A DNA stretch of 47,338 nucleotides from an uncultured Saprospiraceae bacterium (GTDB lineage: Bacteria; Bacteroidota; Bacteroidia; Chitinophagales; Saprospiraceae): the NCBI GenBank assembly GCA_937872385.1, contig CALMSO010000002.1:1-47338 (forward strand). The letters are read 5' to 3'. Each line of letters begins with the position of its first letter. The first letter of the stretch is position 1. Under the pieces are notes generated by a model that made no database searches, was not told the origin of the DNA, and was given only the letters and a program-made list of their open reading frames with translations. A program made the translations under genes and the position numbers. Shown here piece by piece: positions 24,052 to 32,126 of the stretch.

Positions 24052-24264
24052 ATGGAAAATATTACTTACGAGCAAGCTTTGGCGGAGTTGCAGCAAATCA
24101 TCGAAGCTTTAGAAAGCGGCGCCATTGGCATAGACGAGCTGGCAGAGCAGACCGAGCGGGGCGAAGCCCTAATCCAGTTTTGTCAGGAAAAACTACGCCA
24201 AACGGAGCAGCGCGTGCAAGGGCTGCGTGATTTCCTAAATGCACAGCAGCAGCGCACTTCTTAG
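24052..24264 (+). CDS. xseB: Exodeoxyribonuclease VII small subunit
   Basis: A 70-residue small subunit with the typical start YEQALAELQQIIEALE, the two-helix hairpin and the ERGEALIQFC segment. It begins immediately after the xseA stop codon. Its 3' end overlaps by 30 bp the 3' end of a convergent membrane protein gene, an unusual antiparallel overlap that leaves no space for a terminator. Confidence 0.93.
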   Translation: MENITYEQALAELQQIIEALESGAIGIDELAEQTERGEALIQFCQEKLRQTEQRVQGLRDFLNAQQQRTS

Positions 24265-24642
24265 CGTCCAGGCGATGGTGCGCAGCCAGTTGGATTGTAC
24301 CAATTGCCGGTGCGCTGCCGCCTCGAAACCTTGCGTCAGGCGATTGTGCAAAGGCACCTGCACGAAGAAAGTGGAAGCCCAAATGAGTGCCAGCAGCCCT
24401 GTATTCAGCCAGTGCCAGGGAGTCTGCCAGGCATGATACCAGAGCCAAAGGCCCGTAGCCAATTCCGCTACCATTTGGGGGGCTACCACCCACGAGGTGC
24501 GCTGCGTATGCGCTTGCTCGTAAGCCTGAAAATACTCGATGCCAACCTTGCCCATCAGCGGATAATGCACCAGTTGCACGAACCAGATTAATCCGGTCAT
24601 GTAAAATGTAAGAAAAAGATGTAAGGAAAATACCCAATCCAT
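24235..24642 (-). CDS. Small four-helix membrane protein
   Basis: A 135-residue protein starting at the ATG at 24640-24642 (MDWVFSLHLF); the frame is open upstream only through a repeat. Four hydrophobic segments (about residues 5-23, 52-68, 77-95 and 115-133) are joined by short loops. One of these has the polar motif VQLVHYPLM and another YEQAHTQRTSWVVAP. The layout resembles uncharacterised four-TM proteins of Bacteroidota and cyanobacteria; no function is known. It follows typA on the same strand, 86 bp downstream, and converges with xseB with a 30-bp overlap. Confidence 0.75.
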   Translation of the reverse strand: MDWVFSLHLFLTFYMTGLIWFVQLVHYPLMGKVGIEYFQAYEQAHTQRTSWVVAPQMVAELATGLWLWYHAWQTPWHWLNTGLLALIWASTFFVQVPLHNRLTQGFEAAAHRQLVQSNWLRTIAWTLRSALLLCI

Positions 24643-24655
24643 GATGTAGGTTATA

Positions 24656-24717
24656 TTCGCGGTTTGCGGTTTGCCGTTTGCAGTTGCAATAGCAAAACGT
24701 AAATAGCGAACCGCGAA
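24656..24717. repeat. NNGCGAA heptamers in inverted arrangement
   Basis: TTCGCGG, TTTGCGG, TTTGCCG and TTTGCAG at 24656-24683 are reverse-complement units of the NNGCGAA family. TAGCGAA and CCGCGAA at 24704-24717 are forward units. Together they can fold into a hairpin (TTCGCGGTTTGC with GCGAACCGCGAA). They fill the gap between the typA stop and the small membrane protein gene. Confidence 0.65.
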
Positions 24718-24728
24718 CAACAGTATGC

Positions 24729-26552
24729 TTATTCCGCTTCTATGGCTGCGGCCGAAGCATTGCGAGAGCGTTTGCGGTCGTGTTCCTTCAGATAAATCTT
24801 GCGCAAGCGAATTGATTTGGGCGTCACTTCCACGTACTCGTCTTCTTGAATGTATTCGAGCGCTTCTTCCAGCGTAAACTTTTTAGGCGGAATGAGCTTG
24901 AGCTTGTCGTCAGCCCCAGACGAGCGCATATTGCTCAGCTTTTTAGTTTTGGTGAGGTTCACCACCAAGTCGCCGGGGCGGCTGTTTTCGCCTACTACTT
25001 GCCCTTCGTAAATCTCCTCGTTGGAATCAATAAAAAAGCGGCCGCGCTCTTGTAAGTTATTGATACTGTAGGGAATAGCCGTGCCATTTTCCATAGATAT
25101 AAGCGAGCCATTGCTGCGGCCTGGTATCTCGCCCTTGTGCGCTTGAAACTCCTTAAAGCGGTGCGTCATAATGGCTTCGCCAGCCGTGGCCGTGAGCATA
25201 TTGCTACGCAAACCGATAATGCCGCGCGAAGGGATTTCAAATACCAGCAGTTGTCGGTCGCCTTTTGGGCTCATAGATTGCATAATGCCCTTGCGGCGCG
25301 TCACCATATCAATCACCGTACCGGCAAAAGTTTCCGGCACATCAATGTTCAATTCTTCCACCGGCTCGTGCAGCTTGCCGTTGACGCGCTTCATAATTAC
25401 CTGAGGTTGACCGATTTGCAATTCGTATCCCTCGCGGCGCATAGTTTCAATCAGTACAGCAAGGTGCAGTACGCCACGCCCGAATACCCGGAAAGTATCT
25501 GCCGAATCGGTGGCTTCCACGCGTAGGGCAAGGTTCTTTTCTAATTCCTTTTCGAGGCGTTCTTTCACGTGGCGCGAAGTGACAAATTTGCCTTCCTGCC
25601 CGAAAAACGGCGAGTCATTAATAGTAAAAACCATACTCATGGTCGGCTCGTCAATAGTGATGGAGGTCAGCGCTTCCGGATTTTCATAATCGGCAATAGT
25701 ATCCCCAATTTCAAAACCATCAATGCCAAACACCGCACAAATATCGCCAGCTTTTACTTCTTCTACTTTCACTTTAGCAAAGCCTTCGAAGGTAAACAAG
25801 CCGCGAATTTTACTTTTCACTACAGTGCCGTCGCGCTTTACCAACGATACGTTTTGCCCGTCGCGCAGGGTACCGCGTGTCAGGCGCCCAATGGCGATCC
25901 GCCCAATGTACTGGGAATAGTCGAGTGAAGTAATCATCATTTGCGGCGTGCCTTCTTGCACTTTCGGCGCGGGGATATGCTCCAGCACCATATCGAGCAG
26001 CGGCGTGATGGTATCGGTGGGCTTGCGCCAATCGTCGCTCATCCAACCCTGCTTAGCCGAGCCATAGGCCGTAGGGAAGTCAAGTTGTTCTTCGGTTGCA
26101 TCGAGCGTGAACATCAGATCGAAAACCGCCTCGTGCACCTCGTCGGGCGTGCAGTTTTCCTTGTCCACTTTATTGATTACTACAATGGGTTTCAGCCCCA
26201 GTTCGATAGCTTTTTGCAAAACAAAGCGCGTTTGCGGCATGGGCCCTTCAAAAGCATCCACCAGCAGCAGTACGCCGTCGGCCATATTGAGTACGCGCTC
26301 CACTTCTCCTCCAAAGTCGCTGTGCCCAGGGGTATCTATGATATTAATTTTGGTATCCTTGTAAGTAATGGACACGTTTTTGGCGAGGATGGTAATGCCG
26401 CGTTCGCGCTCCAAGTCGTTGTTGTCGAGGATGAGTTCGCCCGGCGTTTCGTGCTCTTTGAACAAACGGCCAGCCAGCAGCATTTTGTCCACCAAGGTGG
26501 TTTTGCCGTGGTCAACGTGGGCAATAATAGCAATGTTTCTCAGGTTTTGCAT
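24729..26552 (-). CDS. typA: Translational GTPase TypA/BipA
   Basis: A 607-residue ribosome-associated GTPase involved in ribosome assembly and stress or cold adaptation. The G1 loop is [10 protein letters not shown] (11-20), the switch region has RERGITI, G3 is DTPGHSDF (73-80) and G4 is NKVDK (127-131). EF-G-like domains III and V follow, then the TypA-specific C-terminal domain, with [19 protein letters not shown] marking the domain V region. Length is normal for the family. It has its own promoter box about 120 bp upstream. A Lys/Arg-rich end (HDRKRSRN) is slightly longer than usual. Confidence 0.96.
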   Translation of the reverse strand: MQNLRNIAIIAHVDHGKTTLVDKMLLAGRLFKEHETPGELILDNNDLERERGITILAKNVSITYKDTKINIIDTPGHSDFGGEVERVLNMADGVLLLVDAFEGPMPQTRFVLQKAIELGLKPIVVINKVDKENCTPDEVHEAVFDLMFTLDATEEQLDFPTAYGSAKQGWMSDDWRKPTDTITPLLDMVLEHIPAPKVQEGTPQMMITSLDYSQYIGRIAIGRLTRGTLRDGQNVSLVKRDGTVVKSKIRGLFTFEGFAKVKVEEVKAGDICAVFGIDGFEIGDTIADYENPEALTSITIDEPTMSMVFTINDSPFFGQEGKFVTSRHVKERLEKELEKNLALRVEATDSADTFRVFGRGVLHLAVLIETMRREGYELQIGQPQVIMKRVNGKLHEPVEELNIDVPETFAGTVIDMVTRRKGIMQSMSPKGDRQLLVFEIPSRGIIGLRSNMLTATAGEAIMTHRFKEFQAHKGEIPGRSNGSLISMENGTAIPYSINNLQERGRFFIDSNEEIYEGQVVGENSRPGDLVVNLTKTKKLSNMRSSGADDKLKLIPPKKFTLEEALEYIQEDEYVEVTPKSIRLRKIYLKEHDRKRSRNASAAAIEAE

Positions 26553-26670
26553 AAAGAATTATTTGCTAATTACTGATAATCAGCATTTTAAAAAGAAAAA
26601 TATGGTTATTCCAATCAAAAACATACAAAGCAACATGTCCGGAAATAATCAGCATTCCCAAAACAAGGCG

Positions 26671-26678
26671 CAAAGGTA
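26671..26678 (-). promoter_or_regulatory. Bacteroidota -7 box TACCTTTG (typA)
   Basis: An exact TAnnTTTG match followed by CGCC on the minus strand, giving a leader of about 110 nt before the typA start. No -33 TTG was seen. Confidence 0.55.
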
Positions 26679-26875
26679 CGTCTATTTTTGAAACTGTGCC
26701 CGTTTTTTAAGTTAATTACCGGTTAATTTGTGTAAAAAGAATGCCCCGATTTTCATTCATGTTGCAATGTGCTGATGACGCATTTCTAAGCCCAAACACA
26801 TGCTGCACACAAAAAATTTTGCAAGGGGAACTATTCGCCCAACGAGCAGTGTTTACGATTTTGTTAAATATGTAT

Positions 26876-26883
26876 TAATTTTG
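26876..26883 (+). promoter_or_regulatory. Bacteroidota -7 box TAATTTTG
   Basis: An exact TAnnTTTG match followed by C, 75 bp before the start of the YkuK-like gene. A TTG lies 12 bp upstream, too close for the usual -33 spacing. Confidence 0.45.
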
Positions 26884-26958
26884 CTTTAAGTTTTTGAGGG
26901 TACTAAAAATTTTGCGCAGAATTTTTAAATTTTGCCTACAAAACAATCTGATACTATT

Positions 26959-27429
26959 ATGGCATGGAGAAGACTCAACGGCGCAAAGATTGAATTGCCG
27001 ATCAAACAAGCGGTAGAAGACGCTATTGTCCGCGAAAAGGAACTCGGCCACAAGCTCAAAGTGTGCATCGGCTCGGATTCTCAGGTGCGCGGTGGTGTGG
27101 TAGAATACGCCACCGTTATTGTTTTCCTGCGGGAGAAAAAAGGCGGTTTTATGTTTATCAACAATTCGCGCTCAACGAAGCAAATCAGCTTGCGCGAACG
27201 CATGATTACCGAAGTGGCAAAATCAGTGGAGGTTGCTTATTCGCTCTGCGATTTGCTCGATCAGTACGACATTGCGCTGGAGGTACACGCAGATATCAAT
27301 ACCGACCCGCATTTCCAATCGAACACGGCACTCAAGGAAGCCATGGGCTACATCCTCGGCATGGGCTTTGTATTCAAGGCTAAACCAGATGCTTTCGCCA
27401 GCTCGCACTGCGCGGATAAGGTGGTGTAG
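26959..27429 (+). CDS. YkuK-type ribonuclease H-like protein
   Basis: A 156-residue cytosolic protein of the DUF458/YkuK family (PF04308), taken from the ATG at 26959 (MAWRRLNGA); a TTG nine codons earlier is in frame but less likely. The RNase H-like fold is suggested by the first-strand acidic motif CIGSDSQV, the ERMITEVAKS helix, and the EVHADINTDP segment with acidic residues. The C-terminal GYILGMGF and KPDAFASSHCADK motifs are typical of the family. The activity of the family is unproven, but the acidic positions suggest a nuclease. Two copies of an 8-bp repeat begin right after the stop codon. Confidence 0.82.
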   Translation: MAWRRLNGAKIELPIKQAVEDAIVREKELGHKLKVCIGSDSQVRGGVVEYATVIVFLREKKGGFMFINNSRSTKQISLRERMITEVAKSVEVAYSLCDLLDQYDIALEVHADINTDPHFQSNTALKEAMGYILGMGFVFKAKPDAFASSHCADKVV

Positions 27430-27430
27430 G

Positions 27431-27458
27431 TTGGGATATTATGATATTGGGATATTAT
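27431..27458 (+). repeat. GATATTAT/GATATTGG 8-mer repeat
   Basis: Three tandem 8-bp units, GATATTAT-GATATTGG-GATATTAT, preceded by TTGG. The stretch 27431-27452 is identical to 39013-39034, in front of another composite repeat. Confidence 0.6.
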
Positions 27459-27600
27459 ATAAATGCTAATGTTCGCTGAATAGGAATAGATATGCCTTTA
27501 TTCAAGATTCTGATTTTCAACACCTTATCCATGTAAAAGATTCTAAGCTTTTAGCCATTATGATACTCAGCAAGGTCGTTAAATCATGTAAATAACTTTT

Positions 27601-27657
27601 TGTGCATCATGCACAGCCGCAGGGGCCGCCGGACAAGTTGTCGGGTGGCCCCTGTGG
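27601..27657 (+). terminator. Double stem-loop, probable terminator
   Basis: Two hairpins in a row. The first is the near-perfect palindrome TGTGCAT-C-ATGCACA (27601-27615). The second is a long GC-rich hairpin: CCGCAGGGGCC at 27617-27627 pairs with GGCCCCTGTGG at 27647-27657, and the inner GCCGGACAA pairs with TTGTCGGGT. Only TTT follows, so termination would depend on stem strength. The first palindrome could instead be an operator or part of the same RNA structure. Confidence 0.55.
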
Positions 27658-27810
27658 TTTGGGGCAAATAGTAAAGATTTGGTTGAACAGAACTTGCCGC
27701 TGGTCGGTTTAAAGAAAGATGTTTATCGAAATATTTCGGCCGTTTGACCGAAAACACGCATTTTGTACTTGGTTTTAATTATTCTCACTCCTAAAAAACA
27801 AAATTGTCTT

Positions 27811-29226
27811 ATGCGAGTAAAATGGATATTTTTCTTAGTCAGCTTGCTAATGGCCGGTTTGGTATCGGCGCAAAGCCCGAAACCCGCCAAAAAAGCAACT
27901 ACTGCCAAAAAGTCAATGCCAGCACCTGAAATGGTGAAAGCTCCAGCCAAAGAGGAGCCACCGGTCAACAAAATTGAGTTTACAGAGTACACCCTCGACA
28001 ATGGTTTGCACGTCATCCTGCATCAGGATAACACGACGCCCATCGTAGCGGTCAGCGTGATGTATCATGTGGGTTCTAAAAATGAAAACCCCGAACGCAC
28101 CGGGTTTGCGCACTTCTTTGAGCACTTGCTTTTTGAAGGCTCTGCCAACATTGGGCGTGGCGAATTCGACAAGTATGTGCAAAACGCTGGCGGCACCCTT
28201 AATGCCAACACGAGCTTCGATCGTACCTATTATTTCGAAATTTTGCCTTCCAACCAATTAGAACTCGGCCTCTGGCTCGAATCGGAGCGGATGCTGCATG
28301 CCAAAGTGGAAGAAAAAGGCATCGAAACCCAACGCGAAGTAGTGAAGGAAGAAAAGCGCCAACGCTATGATAACCAGCCTTATGGTACCATTTTGATTGA
28401 AACACTGCGCCGCGCCTACCGGCAGCACCCCTACCGCTGGGATGTCATTGGCTCCATGGAGCACCTCAACGCCGCCACTGAGGCAGATTACAAACAGTTT
28501 TACGCCGATTTTTATGTGCCCAATAATGCGATTCTTTCCATTGCCGGCGATATAAATATCGAGCAAGCCAAACCCTTGATTGCCAAGTACTTTGGTACTA
28601 TTCCGAAAGGTACTAAAGAAATTTACCGCCCCAACATCGTGGAGCCGCCGCTCGGTGGTGAGGTGCGCGATACGGTGTACGACAACATCCAGTTGCCTGC
28701 CGTTATTCAGGCATATCGCATTCCAGCGCAAGGCACCGACGATTTTTACGCCGTGAGTATGCTCGGCACGTTGCTCTCGCAGGGCGAAAGCTCCCGCCTG
28801 TACCGCGCATTGGTAGATGAGCAGCAAAAAGCACTTTTTGTAGGTAATTTTCCATTGCCCACCGAAGATCCCGGTCTGTCCATTGCTTTTGGCATTACCA
28901 ATATTGGCGTGAGCGCCAAAGACCTTGAAGCAGCATTAGACGCCGAAATCGAGAAAGTGCAAAAGGAATTGATACCGGAGCAAGAATTTCAGAAACTGCG
29001 CAACCAGGTGGAAAATGATTTTATTACCGCCAATTCATCAGTGGCTGGCATCGCCGAGAGCCTGGCCAATTATAAAATGTACTATGGCGATAGCAATCTG
29101 ATCAATACAGAAATCGAGCGCTACATGAAAGTGACCCGCGAAGACATCCAACGTGTAGCGAAGCAATATTTCAACAAGAATAACCGCGTAGTGCTGCATT
29201 ATATGCCAAAATCGCCACAACCGTGA
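27811..29226 (+). CDS. M16 family zinc peptidase (active subunit)
   Basis: A 471-residue exported insulinase-family peptidase, taken from the ATG at 27811 (MRVKWIFFLV). The signal peptide ends near LVSA-Q (residue 20) and a Lys/Ala/Pro-rich linker follows. The inverted zinc motif HFFEH is at 101-105, with the third ligand Glu in VVKEEKR near 180, so it is catalytically complete. The C-terminal half contains the SSRLYRAL segment of the second M16 domain. It is followed 63 bp later by a second M16 gene lacking the zinc motif. By analogy with mitochondrial processing peptidase and paired bacterial M16B enzymes, the two products probably form a periplasmic heterodimer that degrades peptides. Confidence 0.93.
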   Translation: MRVKWIFFLVSLLMAGLVSAQSPKPAKKATTAKKSMPAPEMVKAPAKEEPPVNKIEFTEYTLDNGLHVILHQDNTTPIVAVSVMYHVGSKNENPERTGFAHFFEHLLFEGSANIGRGEFDKYVQNAGGTLNANTSFDRTYYFEILPSNQLELGLWLESERMLHAKVEEKGIETQREVVKEEKRQRYDNQPYGTILIETLRRAYRQHPYRWDVIGSMEHLNAATEADYKQFYADFYVPNNAILSIAGDINIEQAKPLIAKYFGTIPKGTKEIYRPNIVEPPLGGEVRDTVYDNIQLPAVIQAYRIPAQGTDDFYAVSMLGTLLSQGESSRLYRALVDEQQKALFVGNFPLPTEDPGLSIAFGITNIGVSAKDLEAALDAEIEKVQKELIPEQEFQKLRNQVENDFITANSSVAGIAESLANYKMYYGDSNLINTEIERYMKVTREDIQRVAKQYFNKNNRVVLHYMPKSPQP

Positions 29227-29289
29227 TGTGGGTGACGGGTGATGGAGGTTAAGGTATTTTACAATTTTAAAAAAACAGATTTTTCAATT

Positions 29290-31374
29290 ATGAAAAAAAT
29301 AATTCTTACGATACCAATTTTGCTACTACTGCTGGTGCAGGCGCAGGCGCAGGAAGATTTTCGCAAAAGCGCACCCAAGCCCGGCCCGGCTCCCAAAGTA
29401 GAAATGGGCAAATATGAACAGTTTACTTTGGATAATGGCTTGAAAGTCATTGTAGTAGAAAACCACAAGCTGCCAAGAGTGACGTATCGCTTGTTTGTGG
29501 ACGTACCGCCGCTATTAGAAGGCGATAAAGCTGGCGCAGCGGATATGGCTGGCCAGTTGCTCAAAACCGGTACGACTACCAAAACGAAAGCCCAGATAGA
29601 TGAAGCGGTAGATTTTATTGGTGCTACACTGAGCACGGGGTCGTCGGGCATTATCGGTGCTTCTTTGACCAAGCATCAGGATAAGCTGCTGGAAATCATG
29701 GCAGATGTATTGTACAACCCGTCTTTTCCGCAGGAAGAATTTGATAAGCTGAAGCGTCAAACACTCTCCGGGCTGGCTACCAATAAGGACAATCCCAACG
29801 CCATTGCTGCTAATGTAGCTCAAGTCATGCGCTTTGGCAAAGCACATCCCTATGGCGAACTGACGACGGAAAACACAGTTGATCAAATTACTATGGAGGA
29901 CTGCCGTACCTTTTACAGTACGTATTTCAAACCGAATATTTCTTATCTCGTAATAGTGGGTGATGTGCAGGCGGCGGAAGCCAAAAAAATAGCAACTAAA
30001 TATTTTGGTAAGTGGGTCAAAGGCGAAGTAGCTCGACCGACCCTGCCGAAACCGGCTCAACCCGAGGCCACCAAAGTGGCTTTTGTAAACAAAACCGGTG
30101 CGGTACAATCCATTATCAATATTACTTATCCGGTAGATATCAACCAGCGCAACCCCGAATACATCAAGGCTTTCATGGCGAATGTCGTGTTGGGTGGTTA
30201 TTTTGGTAGCCGCCTCAGCGCCAATATCCGCGAAGACAAAGGCTATACTTACGGCGCAGGCTCTTCTTTGATACCCGACCTCGAAATCGGCTATTTCAAC
30301 GCCAGCGCCAGTGTGCGCAATGAAGTAACCGACAGCGCTCTTGTCGAGTTTTTGTACGAAATGAAGCGTTTGCAAGAAGAGCTGATACCTGCAGCGGAAT
30401 TGGCGCTGGTGAAAAACGAAAGAACCGGCAGCTTTGCCCGCCAGCTCGAGCAGCCCAGCACCATCGCCCAGTTTGCGCTCAATATAGCCCGTTTTGGCCT
30501 GCCGGAAGATTATTACACTACCTATCTGGAAAAGCTCAATAGCGTGACCGCCGAGGAAATCAGGGCAATGGCAAAAAAATACATCACACCAGACAAGGCG
30601 ACGATACTCGTAGTGGGCAACAAAAACGATGTAGCCGAAAAACTGACCCGTTTTGCTGCCAATGGCAAAATTGATTATTACGATTATTATGGCAATAAAA
30701 TAGAAACCGGCAGCGTGAGTGTGCCAACCGACCTGACCGCTCAGCAAGTGATTGACAATTACGTCAAAGCCATCGGCGGTAAAGAAAAACTGATGCAGGT
30801 GCAGGATGTTACCATGACGATGAAAACATCTTTGCAAGGTATGTCATTCGAGAGTATAATGCAGCAAAAAGCAACTGGCAAGCTGGCGCTCAGTGTAGTG
30901 ATGAACGGTATGACTATGCAGGAGCAGCGCTTCGACGGCGAAAAAGGCATGGTAGCCCAAATGGGGCAAAAACAACCGGTAGAGGGCAAGGATCTGGAAA
31001 GCTTGCGCCGGCAGGCGATACCGTTTTCGGAGATGCACTACGCGAAGTTAGGCTATCAGCTCAGCCTGAAGGGCATCGAACAAGTAGAAGGCAAAAACGC
31101 TTATCAGATAGAAGTGAAAGTGAGCGATACGGATATTGTTACAGAATTTTATGATACCGAAACCGGACTAAAAATCAGAGCAATCACAGTGGTGAGCGGC
31201 GGTGGCAATACCGCGACTATCATAAATGATTTGTCAGATTACAAAGAGGTAAACGGCATTTTGTTCCCGCACACAGTGGTAGTGACTGGCGCTGCGCCCG
31301 TGCCGCTCAAGTCGGAAGTAACAGATATCAAAATTAATACCGGGCTGGATGACAGCGTGTTCAAGGTAGAATAA
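29290..31374 (+). CDS. M16 family protein, zinc-motif-less subunit with C-terminal extension
   Basis: A 694-residue exported protein, taken from the ATG at 29290 (MKKIILTIPI); the signal peptide ends around residue 20 (VQAQA). In the place of HxxEH it has AGAADMAGQLL (82-91), so it cannot bind zinc. The substrate-binding Arg/Tyr segment SRLSANIREDKGYTYG (307-322) is intact, which is the normal split of roles in M16B pairs. Residues about 475-694 are an extra domain, with AIGGKEKLMQVQDV and YDTETGLKI, resembling the LolA/LppX-like beta-sheet modules attached to some Bacteroidota M16 proteins. The 63-bp gap to the preceding gene holds GGGTGAC/GGGTGAT heptamers (29230-29243). A terminator follows. 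Confidence 0.9.
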   Translation: MKKIILTIPILLLLLVQAQAQEDFRKSAPKPGPAPKVEMGKYEQFTLDNGLKVIVVENHKLPRVTYRLFVDVPPLLEGDKAGAADMAGQLLKTGTTTKTKAQIDEAVDFIGATLSTGSSGIIGASLTKHQDKLLEIMADVLYNPSFPQEEFDKLKRQTLSGLATNKDNPNAIAANVAQVMRFGKAHPYGELTTENTVDQITMEDCRTFYSTYFKPNISYLVIVGDVQAAEAKKIATKYFGKWVKGEVARPTLPKPAQPEATKVAFVNKTGAVQSIINITYPVDINQRNPEYIKAFMANVVLGGYFGSRLSANIREDKGYTYGAGSSLIPDLEIGYFNASASVRNEVTDSALVEFLYEMKRLQEELIPAAELALVKNERTGSFARQLEQPSTIAQFALNIARFGLPEDYYTTYLEKLNSVTAEEIRAMAKKYITPDKATILVVGNKNDVAEKLTRFAANGKIDYYDYYGNKIETGSVSVPTDLTAQQVIDNYVKAIGGKEKLMQVQDVTMTMKTSLQGMSFESIMQQKATGKLALSVVMNGMTMQEQRFDGEKGMVAQMGQKQPVEGKDLESLRRQAIPFSEMHYAKLGYQLSLKGIEQVEGKNAYQIEVKVSDTDIVTEFYDTETGLKIRAITVVSGGGNTATIINDLSDYKEVNGILFPHTVVVTGAAPVPLKSEVTDIKINTGLDDSVFKVE

Positions 31375-31405
31375 CTTAGACTTTTATCCAGTTTCGAATA
31401 GCGCA

Positions 31406-31446
31406 ACAATCGGTAGTTTTTAGCATTGCTGAAGACTGCCGATTGT
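31406..31446. terminator. Bidirectional terminator between convergent genes
   Basis: ACAATCGGTAGT at 31406-31417 pairs with ACTGCCGATTGT at 31435-31446 (12 bp with one G-T pair), followed by GTTTTG on the plus strand. It lies between the M16 operon and the convergent DUF192 gene and can serve both. Confidence 0.7.
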
Positions 31447-31467
31447 GTTTTGTAAAAAAGCACTACC

Positions 31468-32025
31468 CTACTTTTCTTGCCGAGCAAATTCAATCCGGTC
31501 GCCAATCTGAATACCGTGCCGGACACAAAAACCAGCATTCACCTCTACTACGTACAGCGCAGGCGCATCAGAAGTGACGGCACTGAGCGATTGGGGTTGT
31601 GTATTGTCCCGAATGGTTACAATTTCGCGTTGGGCACTCACAAACAGAATATCCAATGGAATATAGGTATTCAACATCCAAAACGACTGAGGCTCTTCTG
31701 TTTCCATCAGGAAGAGCATTCCCTGATTTTCCTCCATGGTGCGGCGCCACATCAGCCCTTGTGCGCGCGCCAGGTCTGTATCGGCTATTTCGATATCAAT
31801 GGTTTGTAAAGACTGACCAGCAGCGCTGATGAAAGTGAGTTCGCCCTGCTTTTGGAAGCGCGGGCCCGTGGCGGTTGATTTTCGGTTGGGCATAATGGAA
31901 AAAATAATACCGATGGCGATGAGCAAAAAGAGCAATGGAAACAACCACAGCACCCACCGGCGGGTGTGCTGCATGGTGCTACCGGATTTTCGGGCCGTTT
32001 TTCGGGCGGGCTGAATTTTAGACAT
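31468..32025 (-). CDS. DUF192 family membrane-anchored protein
   Basis: A 185-residue protein starting at the ATG at 32023-32025 (MSKIQPARK); a TTG three codons upstream is an alternative. A basic N-terminus (KTARKSG) precedes one transmembrane segment at about 25-45, leaving the DUF192 domain (PF02643, about 60-183) in the periplasm. Family motifs are clear: ARAQGLMWRRTMEENQGMLF, SFWMLNTYIPLDILFV and the end YVVEVNAGF-GIQIGD. In the usual sequence the middle motif reads FWMKNT; here Lys is replaced by Leu. The function of DUF192 is unknown. Terminators lie on both sides, so it is probably monocistronic. Confidence 0.88.
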   Translation of the reverse strand: MSKIQPARKTARKSGSTMQHTRRWVLWLFPLLFLLIAIGIIFSIMPNRKSTATGPRFQKQGELTFISAAGQSLQTIDIEIADTDLARAQGLMWRRTMEENQGMLFLMETEEPQSFWMLNTYIPLDILFVSAQREIVTIRDNTQPQSLSAVTSDAPALYVVEVNAGFCVRHGIQIGDRIEFARQEK

Positions 32026-32059
32026 ATTTCGCAATCTATTTTGAACAAAAAATAAACAG

Positions 32060-32095
32060 AAAAAGGCGCTTTCCGGTTGGGGAAAACGCCTTTTT
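32060..32095. terminator. Bidirectional terminator of the susCD operon
   Basis: AAAAAGGCG at 32060-32068 pairs with CGCCTTTTT at 32087-32095, with an inner TTTCC/GGAAA stem. The A- and T-runs flank the stem so it can work in both directions. It lies 32 bp after the susD stop on the minus strand. Confidence 0.8.
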
Positions 32096-32126
32096 CACAA
32101 AGCAGATTTGTTATAACAGATATAAC

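Larger units (their letters stand above)
26553..26958. other. Divergent intergenic region typA / ykuK-like gene
   Basis: A 406-bp AT-rich gap between divergently transcribed genes. It carries a minus-strand -7 box for typA (26671-26678) and a plus-strand box for the YkuK-like gene (26876-26883). No other gene, RNA or strong hairpin was seen between them. Confidence 0.5.
27430..27810. other. Intergenic region with repeats and strong hairpins
   Basis: A 381-bp gap between two plus-strand genes. It contains an 8-mer repeat (27435-27458) that recurs at 39017-39032 and two adjacent stem-loops (27601-27615, 27617-27657). No exact -7 box was found ahead of the peptidase gene at 27811, and no gene was seen. 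Confidence 0.5.

Noticed and set aside
27601..27657. The double hairpin as an integron attC site or insertion-sequence end
   Set aside because: No core R sites, integrase, transposase remnant or target duplication is visible nearby.
29515..30837. A 440-codon minus-strand frame opposite the second M16 gene
   Set aside because: The plus-strand frame is a clear M16 protein; the antisense frame is Phe/His/Arg-rich with no family pattern.
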